Shown here one piece after another: positions 23,901-33,199 of a DNA stretch of 64,000 nucleotides. The stretch covers positions 37,121,691-37,185,690 of the forward strand of contig NC_135357.1 of the NCBI RefSeq assembly GCF_051622035.1, in the 5' to 3' direction. The notes under the pieces were generated by a model. It was not told the origin of the DNA and did no database searches. It saw nothing but the letters and a program-made list of their open reading frames with translations. The stretch is from Arctopsyche grandis (lineage: Eukaryota > Arthropoda > Insecta > Trichoptera > Hydropsychidae). Each line of letters starts with the position of its first letter. The first letter of the stretch is position 1. The position numbers were made by a program, and so were the translations under genes.

Positions 23901-25609
23901 GCAGCTGGGAAAATTAAAAGGAGCTGGAATGATGAAGAACCGTATGCCATCAAAACTATGGTAAATTTACAGCCTTGATTACGTCACAATACTGAATAAA
24001 CTAATATCTGCTGGAACACCTTTGTACAGGTTGAAAAAATTCACATACCGGATACGTATATGGGACATTCTAATTATTTAGCCGAAGACTTGGCCGTGAT
24101 TGCTGTGAAGAATTTATTCGATTTTTCCAACTACGTTCACCCCGTTTGTTACGACTTCACCAGCGTGGGTTTTCGTGATTACCAAACGTCTCCAGGAACA
24201 AACGGCAAGGTATTAAACCACTTCCTGCCAGGTATTGGAATCCATTAGACAAAATTGTCACCGACGTTTAATTCAAGCACGCAAAATTTATTCCAGATCG
24301 TAGGATGGGGTCTCACTATTGAAGGGGATTTGACCTCTGCTTCTGGATTTTTGAAAAAAGCCGGTTTTTCTGTAATCAGTCGCAAAAAATGTCTGGACAC
24401 CATGCCTAACGAGTTTCGAAATTATGTCACCACGGATAAATTTTGCACTGATGCTACTGCTGAAAGTAAGTCGTTCGCAAGACAACTGGGAAGTTGAAAA
24501 CTGTGTCTCGATCATCATATTCAAATTTAAAAATCATTTCAAATACGATTTTATGGGAGTCCTTCGATTCAGGGTTATGCGTCCTTTCAAAGCCTGTCAA
24601 GGTAGTGCTTCCCATTTTTTATTTACTTTATCTTTAAATTATAAAATTTCGCAAGAAATGAGAATTCTCAATTTGGCATTTTTTTTAGAGAAATTCTCGA
24701 GAAAGAACACTAGTGATCGGAGATCGAATCGGAATTCAAAATATGTATATTATTAATTCAATTCATAAATAAAATATGAATTGTAATATTTCCGATTAAA
24801 TTAGATTAAAATCGGATATTTATTTATTCATTTTATTTTTTATTGGAATTTTCCTGAATAAGTTTAGTCTATTTCTGGCTATTTTACATAAAAATATCAG
24901 TAAAAACTAATTCAATTAAATTTATAAGTTATTATTTTTTGTATGAATGTATTATACATATTTTTTTGCAAAAATCTTAATTTTCTGAAGCCGCTTAAAA
25001 CCGGTTAGCCGGTTTTTGATCTGTAAAAAAAGCGAAAACCGGTTTTTTTCGGGCGGTTTTTTGGAGTTGCTATTTATACATAGATAAAATTCTGGATGGT
25101 TGATAGTTGCATAGCCTTTTTGGCGTTTAAAAAGTATAAAGTCTTAAAACCGCTTAAACGCTTAAAACCGGTTAGCCGGTTTTTGATCTGTAAAAAAACG
25201 AAAACCGGTTTTTTTCGGGCGGTTTTTTGGAGTTGCTATTTATACATAGATAAAATTCTGGATGGTTGATAGTTGCATAGCCTTTTTGGCGTTTAAAAAG
25301 TATAAAGTCTATACATTGGACGATACTTAAAATTATTTTTTTGGTAATTTAATTTTATGTTGGTACATATTAATTTTATATACTGTATGTATTTCAGATG
25401 CGACAATATGCAACGGAGACAGTGGCGGTGGAGCAGTTTTCAATGTGATAGACTATTCAAATACTAATCGATGGTATTTGTTGGGCGTAGTCAGCGTTGG
25501 AGCTCTAGATAGTACGAGAAACACTTGCCTCAAAAATTCCAACACAGTTTTCACAGATCTTCACAGAAACAATGATTTCATCCTACAATCTATGGCCCCA
25601 TATGCATAG
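5968..25609 (+). CDS. ModSP/HP14-like modular serine protease, unit B (4 sushi-Wonton-protease)
   Basis: Inferred exons: 5968-6022 (linker), 6912-7114 (sushi 1), 17413-17568 plus 17643-17737 (sushi 2), 17948-17969 (22 nt linker), 18741-18934 (sushi 3), 19013-19031 (19 nt linker), 20560-20750 (sushi 4), 20831-21040 (Wonton, six Cys), then protease exons 23579-23740, 23842-23960, 24030-24209, 24297-24465 and 25398-25609, ending in TAG. Exons of 191, 119, 180 and 169 nt have exactly the sizes of their unit A counterparts. Catalytic residues are present: AAHCFG, LAEDLAV, CNGDSGGG. Activation follows Leu (NPLILGG). A linker exon between sushi 1 and sushi 2 is needed to restore phase, and I did not find it in the 10 kb intron. 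Sushi 4 has one extra Cys (ENGKCSID). No start codon exon is seen. A possible AATAAA lies at 25638-25643. Confidence 0.85.
6230..6690. repeat. G-rich stretch and minisatellite fragment in unit A/B intron
   Basis: A G-rich run (6470-6530) precedes about 110 bp of the TTCAGTTCCGGAT-type minisatellite also found at 18001-18370. The block ends in a sequence like the Helitron-type terminus ..CAACAGGCACAACACTAGT. It looks like part of a dispersed element, and the open frames across it are composition artefacts. Confidence 0.45.
7288..7860. repeat. Dispersed repeat, copy 1 (family unknown)
   Basis: About 570 bp closely resemble 58945-59545 in the same orientation. They share blocks such as CAGCTTGATACGTTCAG, TTTTTGACTTTTCTAA and AAAGGTTTCTGAGA. 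No terminal inverted repeat, tail or protein motif was recognised. It lies in the long intron of protease unit B. Confidence 0.6.
9488..10023 (+). mobile_element. Solo LTR (LTR retrotransposon fossil), family 1
   Basis: It begins TGTAACGTACG and ends TTACGTAACA, with a 4 bp target duplication ATAA on both sides. AATAAA lies near the 3' end. Related copies are at 19817, 35663, 36645 and 40418. No internal coding region is present, so it is a solo LTR left by recombination. The 4 bp duplication suggests a Gypsy-like element, but the superfamily is not proven. It is longer than its relatives, which are 370 to 450 bp. Confidence 0.7.
10286..14150 (-). mobile_element. hAT transposon remnant (GTF2IRD2/ZBED-like), split by Tc1
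   Basis: Minus-strand fragments of one hAT transposase lie in order from right to left: 13316-13630 (AIDESNDQKDTAQLL), 13049-13276 (NLIALHCIIHQQ), 12355-12747 (SHIRWLSLGKVL), 12149-12367, and 10297-10371 (CEQTFSVMNLNKSS, the C-terminal hAT dimerization motif). The last piece is separated from the rest by the Tc1 insertion. The right terminus at 14150 reads CAGGCCTGGGCAAACTGCGG on the minus strand. No left terminus was found. Stops and frame changes make it inactive. Confidence 0.7.
10372..12024 (-). mobile_element. Tc1/mariner transposon, full length but decayed transposase
   Basis: Terminal repeats CAGTCCCATGACAGCGAATT.. and the inverse of ..CGAATTACTAACACC flank 1653 bp, with TA duplicated at 10370-10371 and 12025-12026. 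The transposase runs on the minus strand from about 11646 (MGRNKDLSMEKI) to 10534. It includes the helix-turn-helix region, FSDESS around the second Asp, and LLHWPGNSPDLNPKEN with the catalytic Glu (DD34E type). An early stop after YIAKD, a frame change near 11350 and an AT-rich interruption around 11120-11190 show it is dead. It sits inside the hAT transposase coding region. Confidence 0.85.
14885..15360 (+). mobile_element. tRNA-derived SINE, copy 1
   Basis: A B-box-like GGTTCAATACC at 14942-14952 is followed by the family body (GCTGGCCAGACCTTGGATAT.., GTTTGCCAATTT.., GGCCTTCCTGGTAT) and an AAATAAATAAAT tail. The same body occurs at 43854, 46253 and, inverted, at 60998. The tRNA part is weakly conserved in this copy. 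Confidence 0.65.
15582..15967 (-). mobile_element. Non-autonomous Helitron, family 1 (minus strand)
   Basis: Read on the minus strand it starts TCTAATATATAATTTCGAA and ends with a GC-rich hairpin (CCGAGCGAAGCCAGG) shortly before CTAG. Other copies are at 43177-43424, 51267-51704 and 61962-63277. A GC-rich insert (15765-15865) with CCTCGGGG-type repeats makes this copy differ from the others. Confidence 0.65.
17125..17343. mobile_element. pogo/Tc1-type MITE
   Basis: A 219 bp element has terminal inverted repeats CAGTAAAATCTCAATT.. / ..AATTGAGGTTTTACTG and a TA duplication at 17123-17124 and 17344-17345. There is no coding capacity. It lies just upstream of the sushi 2 exon. Confidence 0.75.
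18001..18370. repeat. Minisatellite of about 24 bp units in a unit B intron
   Basis: About 15 imperfect copies of a unit like TTCAGTTCCGGATCCCGATT fill 370 bp. Since 24 is divisible by three, long open frames run through in several phases (FRFLFQFRI-like), but these are artefacts. It lies between the 22 nt linker exon and sushi 3. A shorter array of the same unit lies at about 6555-6668. Confidence 0.8.
19065..19783. mobile_element. TIR element of unknown family
   Basis: The left end GCGGACAAAATCGCGCC.. and the inverse of the right end ..GGAGCGCTTTTGTCCGC match, with GCGC-rich subterminal repeats (ACATTTCGGCGCG) on both arms. The interior is AT-rich and non-coding. The target duplication is unclear. 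Confidence 0.5.
19817..20228 (-). mobile_element. Partial solo LTR, family 1 (fossil)
   Basis: It matches the family 1 LTR in reverse orientation, from TGTTGCGTAGGGG at the left to a point near 20228, so one end is absent. No internal region is present. It lies in an intron of protease unit B. Confidence 0.65.
21879..22283. mobile_element. 405 bp foldback (near-perfect hairpin) element
   Basis: The two arms of about 190 bp are near-perfect inverted copies. Ends are GGGTCTCCGTGAC.. and ..GTCACGGAGACCG. A 9 bp target duplication CAATAATTC lies at 21870-21878 and 22284-22292. There is no coding capacity. The 9 bp duplication suggests Mutator-like mobilisation. It lies in the Wonton-protease intron of unit B; relatives are at 52551-53449. 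Confidence 0.8.
23398..23496. mobile_element. Fragment of TTAA-type MITE
   Basis: The segment ending AACGCCGATCGGCG.. GCATTGAAAGGGTTAA matches the right end of the element at 55505-55953. Only this end is present. It lies about 80 bp upstream of the first protease exon of unit B. Confidence 0.5.
24985..25310. repeat. Tandem duplication (2 x about 160 bp) in protease intron
   Basis: Two adjacent, nearly identical copies contain ACCGGTTAGCCGGTTTTTG and CGAAAACCGGTTTTTTTCGG and end in GGCGTTTAAAAAGTATAAAG. The near identity implies recent tandem duplication. It lies in the intron before the catalytic serine exon of unit B. Confidence 0.8.
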
Positions 25610-25819
25610 GTTTTCAGTCAAATAGTATACAATTTAAAATAAAATATAAAACAACATCTTTAAGCTTTTAATTAATTAACATCCTATCATATAAACGGTG
25701 TTTTATGTATGTAGTTCCTCAACTAAAACTCAAAAACTATGTATAAATCTATTACTGATGTGTAGAGACACGTATTTTGGGCATTTTGCTATTAATGCTT
25801 AATTGATGCTAAAATTCGG

Positions 25820-26445
25820 AATAGATGCTAAATTCTTAAAATATGCAAATAGATGCTACAATAAAAAACAAAAGTGAAATTTGCATAAAATCTATAAAAT
25901 TCCTTCCTATCCCTTTGCCCATTTATTATGTGAAGAAATTGAGGGGATAAAACAGAGCTTGCAGTTTACCATAGACGGTGTTTTTTCTGTCGAAACCAAG
26001 CAACTGCTTTTGTCTACTACTGTAAAGAAAAGAACACAGTTGGAGCTGTGTATCCAAAAGGCTGCTCAAAAAAGCGTCTTAAAACTAGACTCGCACTCAA
26101 GACTAAATGAGACAAATCTATTATATTCTTCCTAACATTGAGTAAACTATTCAATCCATCTGTGGCAGGTACAAAATCAATGTTAAAGAAACAGTTTTGT
26201 TTTTTAGAAACCTGCCATTGTTTAATGTATTAACAGAGGCTCAGTGTTTGGAAGGATATCAGCACATTTTCAGACAATTAATAGAGAATATAAAAAGTGA
26301 ATCCACGCCGGATATATTGCTATTATTGATGGCAACAAAAATTAAATATGAAGAGTTTGGTTGTGCAGCTCTAAAATCTATTTGGTTTCCCGTCAATAGT
26401 GTGGATGCTGAAAGGTATTTTAGTAAATACATACAATATACATAA
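25820..26445 (+). mobile_element. hAT transposase C-terminal remnant
   Basis: Two open stretches encode EEIEGIKQSLQF.. (25881-26135) and MATKIKYEEFGCAAL.. followed by FPVNSVDAERYFSKY (26197-26445). The second matches the hAT dimerization motif family. Stops and a frame break separate them and no N-terminal part is seen, so this is a dead fragment. It lies just downstream of the protease gene. Confidence 0.6.
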
Positions 26446-26497
26446 TTGTTACCGATCGTCGCACGAATCTCAAAAAAGAATCTGTAGAAATATGGGG

Positions 26498-26740
26498 TTT
26501 GGTGCATCCGCTCTAAAATCGCCAGACAAACGAACGACAGATTAACAGAACGGCAGCTTTAAACGTAATTCTCGTTTTCTCGAATGATAGATTGCACATC
26601 AGATGACGAGTAACCTTCCAATGTGCACAGATGCAATTATTAAAATTGAGTTGGATCTTTCTGGCGAGTTTAATAAGGCAAGATTCGGAACTTATCGAAA
26701 CTCGGCACCCGCCCTCCCCCACTACCACGTTTCCCGGCGT
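26498..26740. mobile_element. Fragment of GGTGCAAACGATC-type MITE
   Basis: It shares long blocks with the elements at 27831-28537 and 40822-41194 (for example ATGTGCACAGATGCAATTAT and GATCTTTCTGGCGAG) but lacks one end. It is non-coding. Confidence 0.55.
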
Positions 26741-26983
26741 CTCGATTACTCGGCAGTGATCATAGATGTAGAATAACCTAGATAGGCCCTAACGCTCTAA
26801 GACGCTCTACCTGGCTTGGCATGTATACAAACAAAGTGCATGCCTTACAAACAAAGCTAGCCAGAGCGTTTTTTGCGTTCCTTCCTTTTTTTCACCACTT
26901 CACCGTTAGTTAAACCCCCCGCACCCCTCAGTTAGTGGTGACTAAGTCTCAGCGAAATTTGTATGTAATGGCATATCTAGGTT

Positions 26984-27187
26984 GGTAATTGGACTATTCG
27001 TCACATTGGGGTGGTCACAAAGACAATTTTTGCCATGAAAATCGTGAATACACAATATTTGGCACTCAAGTTCTCGTTATTATGATAGTTATCGTTAGTA
27101 TGATGGACTTTTCGGCTGCCAGATGTTCCGTTATAGAGATTTTAGTGACTTTGTGACGAGTAATTTGTGACCAGTAATCACCGAACC
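26984..27187 (+). mobile_element. 204 bp MITE (9 bp TSD family), copy 1
   Basis: It starts GGTAATTGGACTATTCG and ends GTAATCACCGAACC. A 9 bp target duplication ATCTAGGTT lies at 26975-26983 and 27188-27196. Six copies in this window define the family. The 9 bp duplications fit a Mutator-like origin. Confidence 0.85.
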
Positions 27188-27830
27188 ATCTAGGTTATTC
27201 TACATCTATGGCTGTGATTGGTTCCCCACACTGGTTGATCGTCCGATACAAACAAACATACATACCAGGGCGGCGACCTGGCCCGACTACACGACTAGTT
27301 TAGGGCTAAGGTGAAGAAGCAAATCTTTGAAGAAGCAAAAATTTGCTTCTTCAGCGTCATTGTCATTCATGGTTTATTAACAGTGGCGTAGCGTGAATTC
27401 CTGATGCCCCCCCGCAAAATATTTTAAGGCGACCCCCTCTCCCCATATATTCATATTATTTACTTACAGCAAAATAACTTTCCAAATTAATAATTTATAC
27501 CCTTTTTACGTATCGGTATATGTACCTACATATATATCGAAGTGCATTAATAGTTTAATCTGGACTACTAGCAAGCAGTGCACAATCTGTTTAAAGTAAC
27601 TGATGGTGAATTTTCCTTGAAAACCTGTTAATGGTGACAGCGAAAAATTTATAAATTTTATTGGTTTTAATCATATAATTTTGTTTTATTGTTTACACAT
27701 TGAAAAAATATATACAAGAATGAGAGAATTCTCAGCAAATAGGTTGAAGTGGCACTGACGTTCAAAAGACGGCAGTTTTTTTTAGTCCTATTGGCATAGA
27801 TCAATTACACACTGAGGATGAATTCAAAAT

Positions 27831-28537
27831 CGATGCGGTACAAACGATCGAAAAGCGCCAGACAGACTGAACCACAGATTAACGACACGTGTACCTTATG
27901 CGTGCGCACTGCTCGCTCTTACACTAAGCGAAATCTACCCGAAGGCCCGAAGGCCCGAAATACCTACCCTGTATACGTTCTGTGCTTCTGATACTTTAGG
28001 GCGGTTTCAGACTAGCGTTTTATACGCGCGTATAATCTCGTTTTTTAAAGTGCTTGTAGACGCGTACAGGCGCGTCGTTTTCCATGCGCGCAACTCGTAC
28101 GAGCGTAGACGCGCTTATAAGCTCGTATTATCCATGTTGATACTAAATCACCACTACCGGTTGGAGCGAACACGCTGGAATAAGCTCGTGTATGCGAGTC
28201 CGGTTTTTTGAAGCGCGAAATGTAGCGCGCGTGTAAGCGCGTATGCCGAAACAACGATATACGCGCAGAAAAATACGCTAGTCTGAAATCGCCCTTAGAT
28301 CCGAATTTTTCCTTATTAAATTATTAAAAACTCGCCAGAAAGATCCAACTCAATTTTAATAATTACCATTTTAATAATTGCATCTGTGCACATTGAAAGG
28401 TTACTCTGAAAAAAGGATACTATGAAAAATTGCACATCATCTGATGTGCAATTTTTCATTCGTGAAGTCGAGAATTGCGTTTAAAGCAGCCATCCAGTTA
28501 ATCTGTCTGGCGCTTTTCGATCGTTTGCACCAAACCC
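27831..28537. mobile_element. MITE with 9 bp TSD nested in hAT
   Basis: A 9 bp duplication ATTCAAAAT lies at 27822-27830 and 28538-28546. The ends carry CGGTACAAACGATCG and the inverse of CGATCGTTTGCACC. A close relative is at 40822-41194. It contains the Harbinger-like insert 27999-28294. Confidence 0.75.
27999..28294. mobile_element. PIF/Harbinger-like MITE, innermost of three
   Basis: Ends GGGCGGTTTCAGACTAGCG and its near inverse (..CGCTAGTCTGAAATCGCCC) enclose 296 bp. TTA is duplicated on both sides (27996-27998, 28295-28297), typical of PIF/Harbinger. The interior is rich in CGCG and TACGCG motifs. Confidence 0.75.
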
Positions 28538-28899
28538 ATTCAAAATATGTATGTACATACATATAGTACAAATAGGTTGAAAAAAAGAAAAGTTTTTAAA
28601 AAAATTACAGAACAAATTAAAAAATCCGTGAAAAAGGCGCGCTTCGTGGCGCCCCTCCCCCCGCATTGCAGGGTCTGCGGGCGTGGTAGCTACGCCACTG
28701 TTTATTAATTTTAATATGTTTTTGTAATTATTATTTTTTCTTTGCTTTACCATGCGGTGCTCACTGTACATGGAATATAATATTTTCATTTATATTTGTA
28801 CATTTTTTGTCTCACTGTACTGTTTTATTTTTTATATTTCATTCTGTATGTGCGCCAATTTAAATAAAATAAAATATGCATGTATGTTTTTCGTCGGCG

Positions 28900-29260
28900 A
28901 GAACTAAGTTGGCAGGCATGCGTGTTGTGTGTCGGGCGGCGGCGCACTCTGCGTCTCTGTGCGTCTCGCTCTAACACACGCGGAGGGGCGGCCGCCAGAC
29001 AGAGACGGCGCTAGCGGCGCCCACTCCGACACCCCGGCCCCGACCCCCCTCGCCTCCCGCCTCCACCCTCTCGTCTTTCGTCTCTCGTCTTCGGAAATTG
29101 GTGAGGAAACCCTCCCTCCCTCCCCCCGCCCCCCGCCCCGCCGGCGCCTCCGCCCCGCGCCCCCCGCGCCCCCGCCCCCGCACTCCCCTTCCGCCCGAGA
29201 GCCGATCCTGACACTTCCGGTATATCGCCCGGACCGTTTTGAGGTTAGGTTGTATGTACT
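28900..29260 (+). promoter_or_regulatory. GC-rich putative promoter / 5' region of lolal
   Basis: About 330 bp are strongly GC-rich and C-skewed on the plus strand, in sharp contrast to the AT-rich surroundings. Several frames are open on both strands purely through composition. It lies upstream of the tandem array and the first coding exon of lolal. Similar islands stand before RpS7 and before the last gene. The promoter role is inferred from position and composition; no start site can be fixed. Confidence 0.45.
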
Positions 29261-29408
29261 TGTCAAAAAAAATTAAGACGTTCGCATCTGCTTATTGTCA
29301 CCAGTCGTTCGACTCGCACTCGCACTCGGCTGTTTCCGCGCAACCTCTCGACAACAATACCCAGCGTTGCCCGAGACACAACACCTAACACATACCAATC
29401 GTGTTGGA

Positions 29409-30590
29409 CTACAATCCTTTGGCTCGGGTGACGCCCGGTACTTGTTTGAAACCTCGCCGAATCTCTCGATATAATTTCCACTCGGGCGACGCCTCGTAAG
29501 TGCTTAAAACCTTATTAGAATCGCGGCGATAGTATTTTTATCCTGGGCGACGCCTGGTGTGTGAATGTTTGACACATTGTCAGAATAAGGATGAATGATA
29601 ATTCCAGACTGGGCGACGCCCGGTGTATGTTCAAAGCTAGCCGAAACTATGACGGATTGTATATAGATTGTGCAAAGTAATAATTTTTGCTAGAGCGACG
29701 CCTGATACATGTTGTGACACATCGTCAGAATAAGGATGAATGATAATTTCAGACTGGGCGACGCCTGGTGCATGTTCGAAACTATGACGGATTGTATGTA
29801 GATTGTGCAAAGGAATACATTTTGCTCGAGCGACGCCTGATACATGTTGTGACACATCGTCAGAATAAGGATGAATCATAGTTTCAAACTGGGCGACGCC
29901 TGGTGCATGTTCAAAGCTAGCCGAAACTATGACGGATTGTATGTAGATTGTGCAAAGGAATAAATTTTGCTCAAGCGACGCCTGATACATGTTGTGACAC
30001 ATCGTCAGAATAAGGATGAATGATAATTCCAGACTGGGCGACGCCTGGTGTATGTTCAAAGCTTGCCGAAACTATAACGGATTGTATGTAGATTGTGCAA
30101 AAGAATAATTTTTGCTCGAGCGACGCCTGATACATGTGACACATTGTCAGAATAAGGATGGATGATAATTTCAGACTGGGCGACGCCTAGTGTGTGTTCA
30201 AAGCTTGCCGAAACTATGACAGATTGTATGTAGATTTTGCAAAAGAATAATTTTTGCCCGAGCGACGCCTGTTACGTGTTCAAGATTGTGACATTATATG
30301 CAGAATAGTAAATTTGGCTTAGGTGACGCCTGGTTACACTTTTCACTATATATTATAGTATACTAAGATAGTATTTTTATCGTGGGTGACGCCTGGTATG
30401 TGAATGTTTGACACAGAATAAGGTTGAATGATAATTTTAGACTGAGCGACGCCCGGTGTATGTTCAAAACTATGACGGATTGTGTAAAAGAATATATATT
30501 TTGCCCGAGCGACGCCTGGTACGTGTTCAAGATTGTGACATTATATGCAGAATAGTAAATTTTACTCAGGTGACGCCTGGTATGTTTTTA
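29409..30590 (+). repeat. Tandem array of about 18 GCGACGCCTGG units upstream of lolal coding exon
   Basis: A core GGGCGACGCCTGGTG recurs about every 55 to 75 bp. In the middle of the array two variants alternate: type A (CTGGGCGACGCCTGGTG) and type B (CTCGAGCGACGCCTGATAC), giving a dimeric higher-order unit of roughly 125 to 145 bp. Copies at both ends are more diverged. The array probably lies in the first, non-coding intron of lolal. Confidence 0.85.
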
Positions 30591-30867
30591 AAATCTTGCC
30601 AAGATTATGAGATTGCATATTGGTAAATGCAATGCACGAGTAATTTGACTTAATTCTGGAATTAAGCTAATGTACACATCTTCCGATACACTTTGATGAA
30701 TAATCTAACCTCTATAGTATTATTATTGCACATGTGTACGATGCATGCAATGTACACATTGACCGATGCTAGTGAATGTGCAAGTTTAACTTTGAAATCG
30801 ATTTTCTTTTTCAGTTCGACGACAGAGAGATATATATATTTATATAAAGAAAAGGAATCTTTTCGAA

Positions 30868-32613
30868 ATGGGTGACCAGCAATTCTTTCTAAAATGGAAC
30901 GACTTTCAAACGAACATGGTGACGTCATTCCGGCATTTGAGGGACGAGAAGAGCTTCACCGACGTGAGTGATGCAACCGGTTCAATCCTTGTTTGTAAAC
31001 ACTCTGGTACGTTCCGAATAATCCGTTGCTTTTCCATAATTTCAGGTAACGTTGGCGTGCGAAGGAAAGACATGCAAAGCTCACAAAATGGTCCTATCAG
31101 CGTGCAGTCCATATTTTAAAAGTTTATTAGAGGTTTGATTTGATTATTATTAATGAGTTGTACACAATTCGCAAAGGCACTATGGAGCTACACACAGCAT
31201 TGGTCAATTTTTCAATGAAACCTTTGTAAAAAGGGAACAAACTTAAGTCATTGACATCAAACATATAATATCGCTATTCTGTCTGTCTGAGATAACGCTC
31301 ACCGTACTATAATAGTCGTTTCGATGCGACATACATATGTACATCACGGCTAAACCACTGCCAAAACGTTTATACGAATACAATAACAAAGGAAATAAAC
31401 TTCTATATATACTATTTGCTACCAATGTTTTCTCTTGGCAGAGAATTTACCGCCATCTATTGAAAATTGATTTAATTAATTAATTTTTCTTTTGGTGTTT
31501 TATATTGCTTACATGTAGGTAGGTAGGTAGGTAGTTTTTACCTTTTTTTTCATATTAAACAATTAAATATAAATATTAAATTAAATATATTTAAAAGGTA
31601 TTTAAAAAAAAATTCTTTTAATTTTTTACTTCATCTATGTATGTACATAGTAACAATAGATGAAGTTGTGTGATCATGCGAAAATCCTAACTCGAGATTT
31701 TGACTGATTTGAACTCAGAATCGATCACTGATCACGTTTTCATGGTCTAGTTTTTACATAATAACTTAAATATGCCAACATCCATGCGATGCTATGTCAT
31801 TGGGTACAACACTAGTCATCATCATATATGTATATATATAATATCGCTATTCTGTCTGTCTGTCTGTCTGAGATAACGCTCGCCGTACTATAATAGTCGT
31901 TTCGATTCGACATACATATGTACGAAACCACTGCCAAAATGTATATACGAATATAATAACGAAAGGAAAAACTTCTATATATACTATTTATTTAATTAAT
32001 CAATTCATTTTTCTATCGGTGTTTTATATTGTTAATATGTAGGTAGGTAGTTAGTTTTTACCATTTTTTTTTTTCATATTAAACAATTAAATATCAATAT
32101 TAAATTAAAAAATTCGACCACGTGGTGCCGATCAAACCGAGACACTTATTTTAATTTTTTTTATTTAATAACTTAATATCCCAACACCCATGTGATGATT
32201 TATCATCGGGTACAACACTAGTCGAGTACACTTACGAGAATGAGGCCATTCATGTAAGTATACTCGACGCTCCCGTACGACCAACAAGCACCAAGAATCG
32301 TCTTGAAAATCTGTATGCGTGTCTCCGTAGTGCCTCGACGGATGAAACGAGAGTGTCGATGATTTGACGTGAGGACGTGAATTCAAACGAGGATCCTTTT
32401 GGATTTCAGGAAAACCCGTCGAAGCATCCTATTGTAATATTGAAAGACGTGTCGTACCTGCACCTGCAGGCGATACTAGAGTTTATGTACGCCGGGGAGG
32501 TGAATGTGTCACAAGAGCAGCTGCCCGCGTTCCTGAAGACGGCCGCACGCCTCAAGGTGAAGGGTCTGGCGGAGCCGCCGCCGCAACTGCCCACCGTCAA
32601 GCGGGAGGGGTAA
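30868..32613 (+). CDS. lolal: Lola-like BTB protein (Batman)
   Basis: Coding exons 30868-30963, 31046-31132 and 32410-32613 join in phase to a 128-residue protein. It starts [14 protein letters not shown] and ends TVKREG, essentially a lone BTB domain with no zinc fingers. It matches Drosophila Lolal/Batman (about 127 residues, ending IKREG). The BTB core includes [19 protein letters not shown] and [19 protein letters not shown]. Batman partners GAGA factor in the nucleus and helps recruit Polycomb/Trithorax complexes to response elements. An acceptor at 30813-30814 implies an upstream non-coding exon, so the tandem array would be intronic. Intron 2 carries two tandem Helitrons. Confidence 0.95.
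31257..31815 (+). mobile_element. Non-autonomous Helitron, family 2, copy 1
   Basis: It starts TCAAACATATAATATCGC and ends ..GGGTACAACACTAG, preceded by a short hairpin-like ATGCGATGC..CATTGGG. A related copy starts directly at the next base. It lies in lolal intron 2. GTAGGTAGGTAG and TAATTAATTAAT microsatellites are internal family features. Confidence 0.65.
31816..32221 (+). mobile_element. Non-autonomous Helitron, family 2, copy 2
   Basis: It starts TCATCATATATG right after the CTAG of copy 1 and ends ..GATGATTTATCATCGGG then TACAACACTAG at 32221. The subterminal palindrome followed by CTAG is typical of Helitron 3' ends. Two same-family copies abut head to tail. Confidence 0.65.
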
Positions 32614-33111
32614 CACCAGCTGGACACCGACGCAGCAGCCGACACCGCGTTACACCTTGTTTGAATCACTCGGGGGGCCACCACTCGATTTATGCCAAAA
32701 TAATCTTTACATTCTCCTCTATTACTTTTATTATATTATTATTGTATTATTGTCATATGAAGCAAACAAACAAAATCTCATTCTATATATCTCTCTATAT
32801 ATATATCATACATTCGAAAACTGCATATTTCCGCATCGTCACACAGTGCACCGTAAATTAAATCAACAAAACACTCTGTGAATTATATATAAATATTATA
32901 TTGTATATCATTCCATTTCGATACACAATGAGGTGTATGTATTTATTAGTATTTTTTTATTTTTTGTTATTATAAATTAAAAATTACGAAACGAAAAGTC
33001 GGTATTCGTATTCGGTACTGCGGATGTGCTCGGGGATCTATGCTTGGACCTCGCTTTTCGGCGCTAACTGTCGTATTAAATATTTAAAAAAAAAAAAAGT
33101 CGTCAACACGA

Positions 33112-33160
33112 CGCAAGTGGAGACGCAGGTTGGATAGTCTGACCTGCGTCTCCACTTGCG
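33112..33160. repeat. 19 bp perfect hairpin downstream of lolal
   Basis: The arms at 33112-33130 and 33142-33160 are perfect inverted copies around an 11 nt loop. It follows an A-run that may mark the 3' end of the lolal transcript. It could be a structured RNA element or a remnant of a foldback transposon. Confidence 0.6.
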
Positions 33161-33199
33161 GCCCGTTTCAGACTTTTTAAGGCGACGTTCGGCTTAAAT

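Larger units (their letters stand above)
27381..28700. mobile_element. hAT element with two nested insertions
   Basis: Ends CAGTGGCGTAGC.. and ..GCTACGCCACTG are exact inverted repeats. The 8 bp duplication TTTATTAA flanks 27381 and 28700. No transposase is visible. A second element (27831-28537) is inserted in it, and that one holds a third (27999-28294). Confidence 0.85.

Noticed and set aside
28904-29276. Long overlapping open frames on both strands in GC-rich DNA
   Set aside because: Several frames are open at once and the peptides are Pro/Arg/Gly runs, as expected from composition. No splice or homology support.
29637-30059. 140-codon minus-strand frame with internal protein repeats
   Set aside because: It is the reverse of the tandem DNA array upstream of lolal. 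The protein repeat merely mirrors the DNA repeat.
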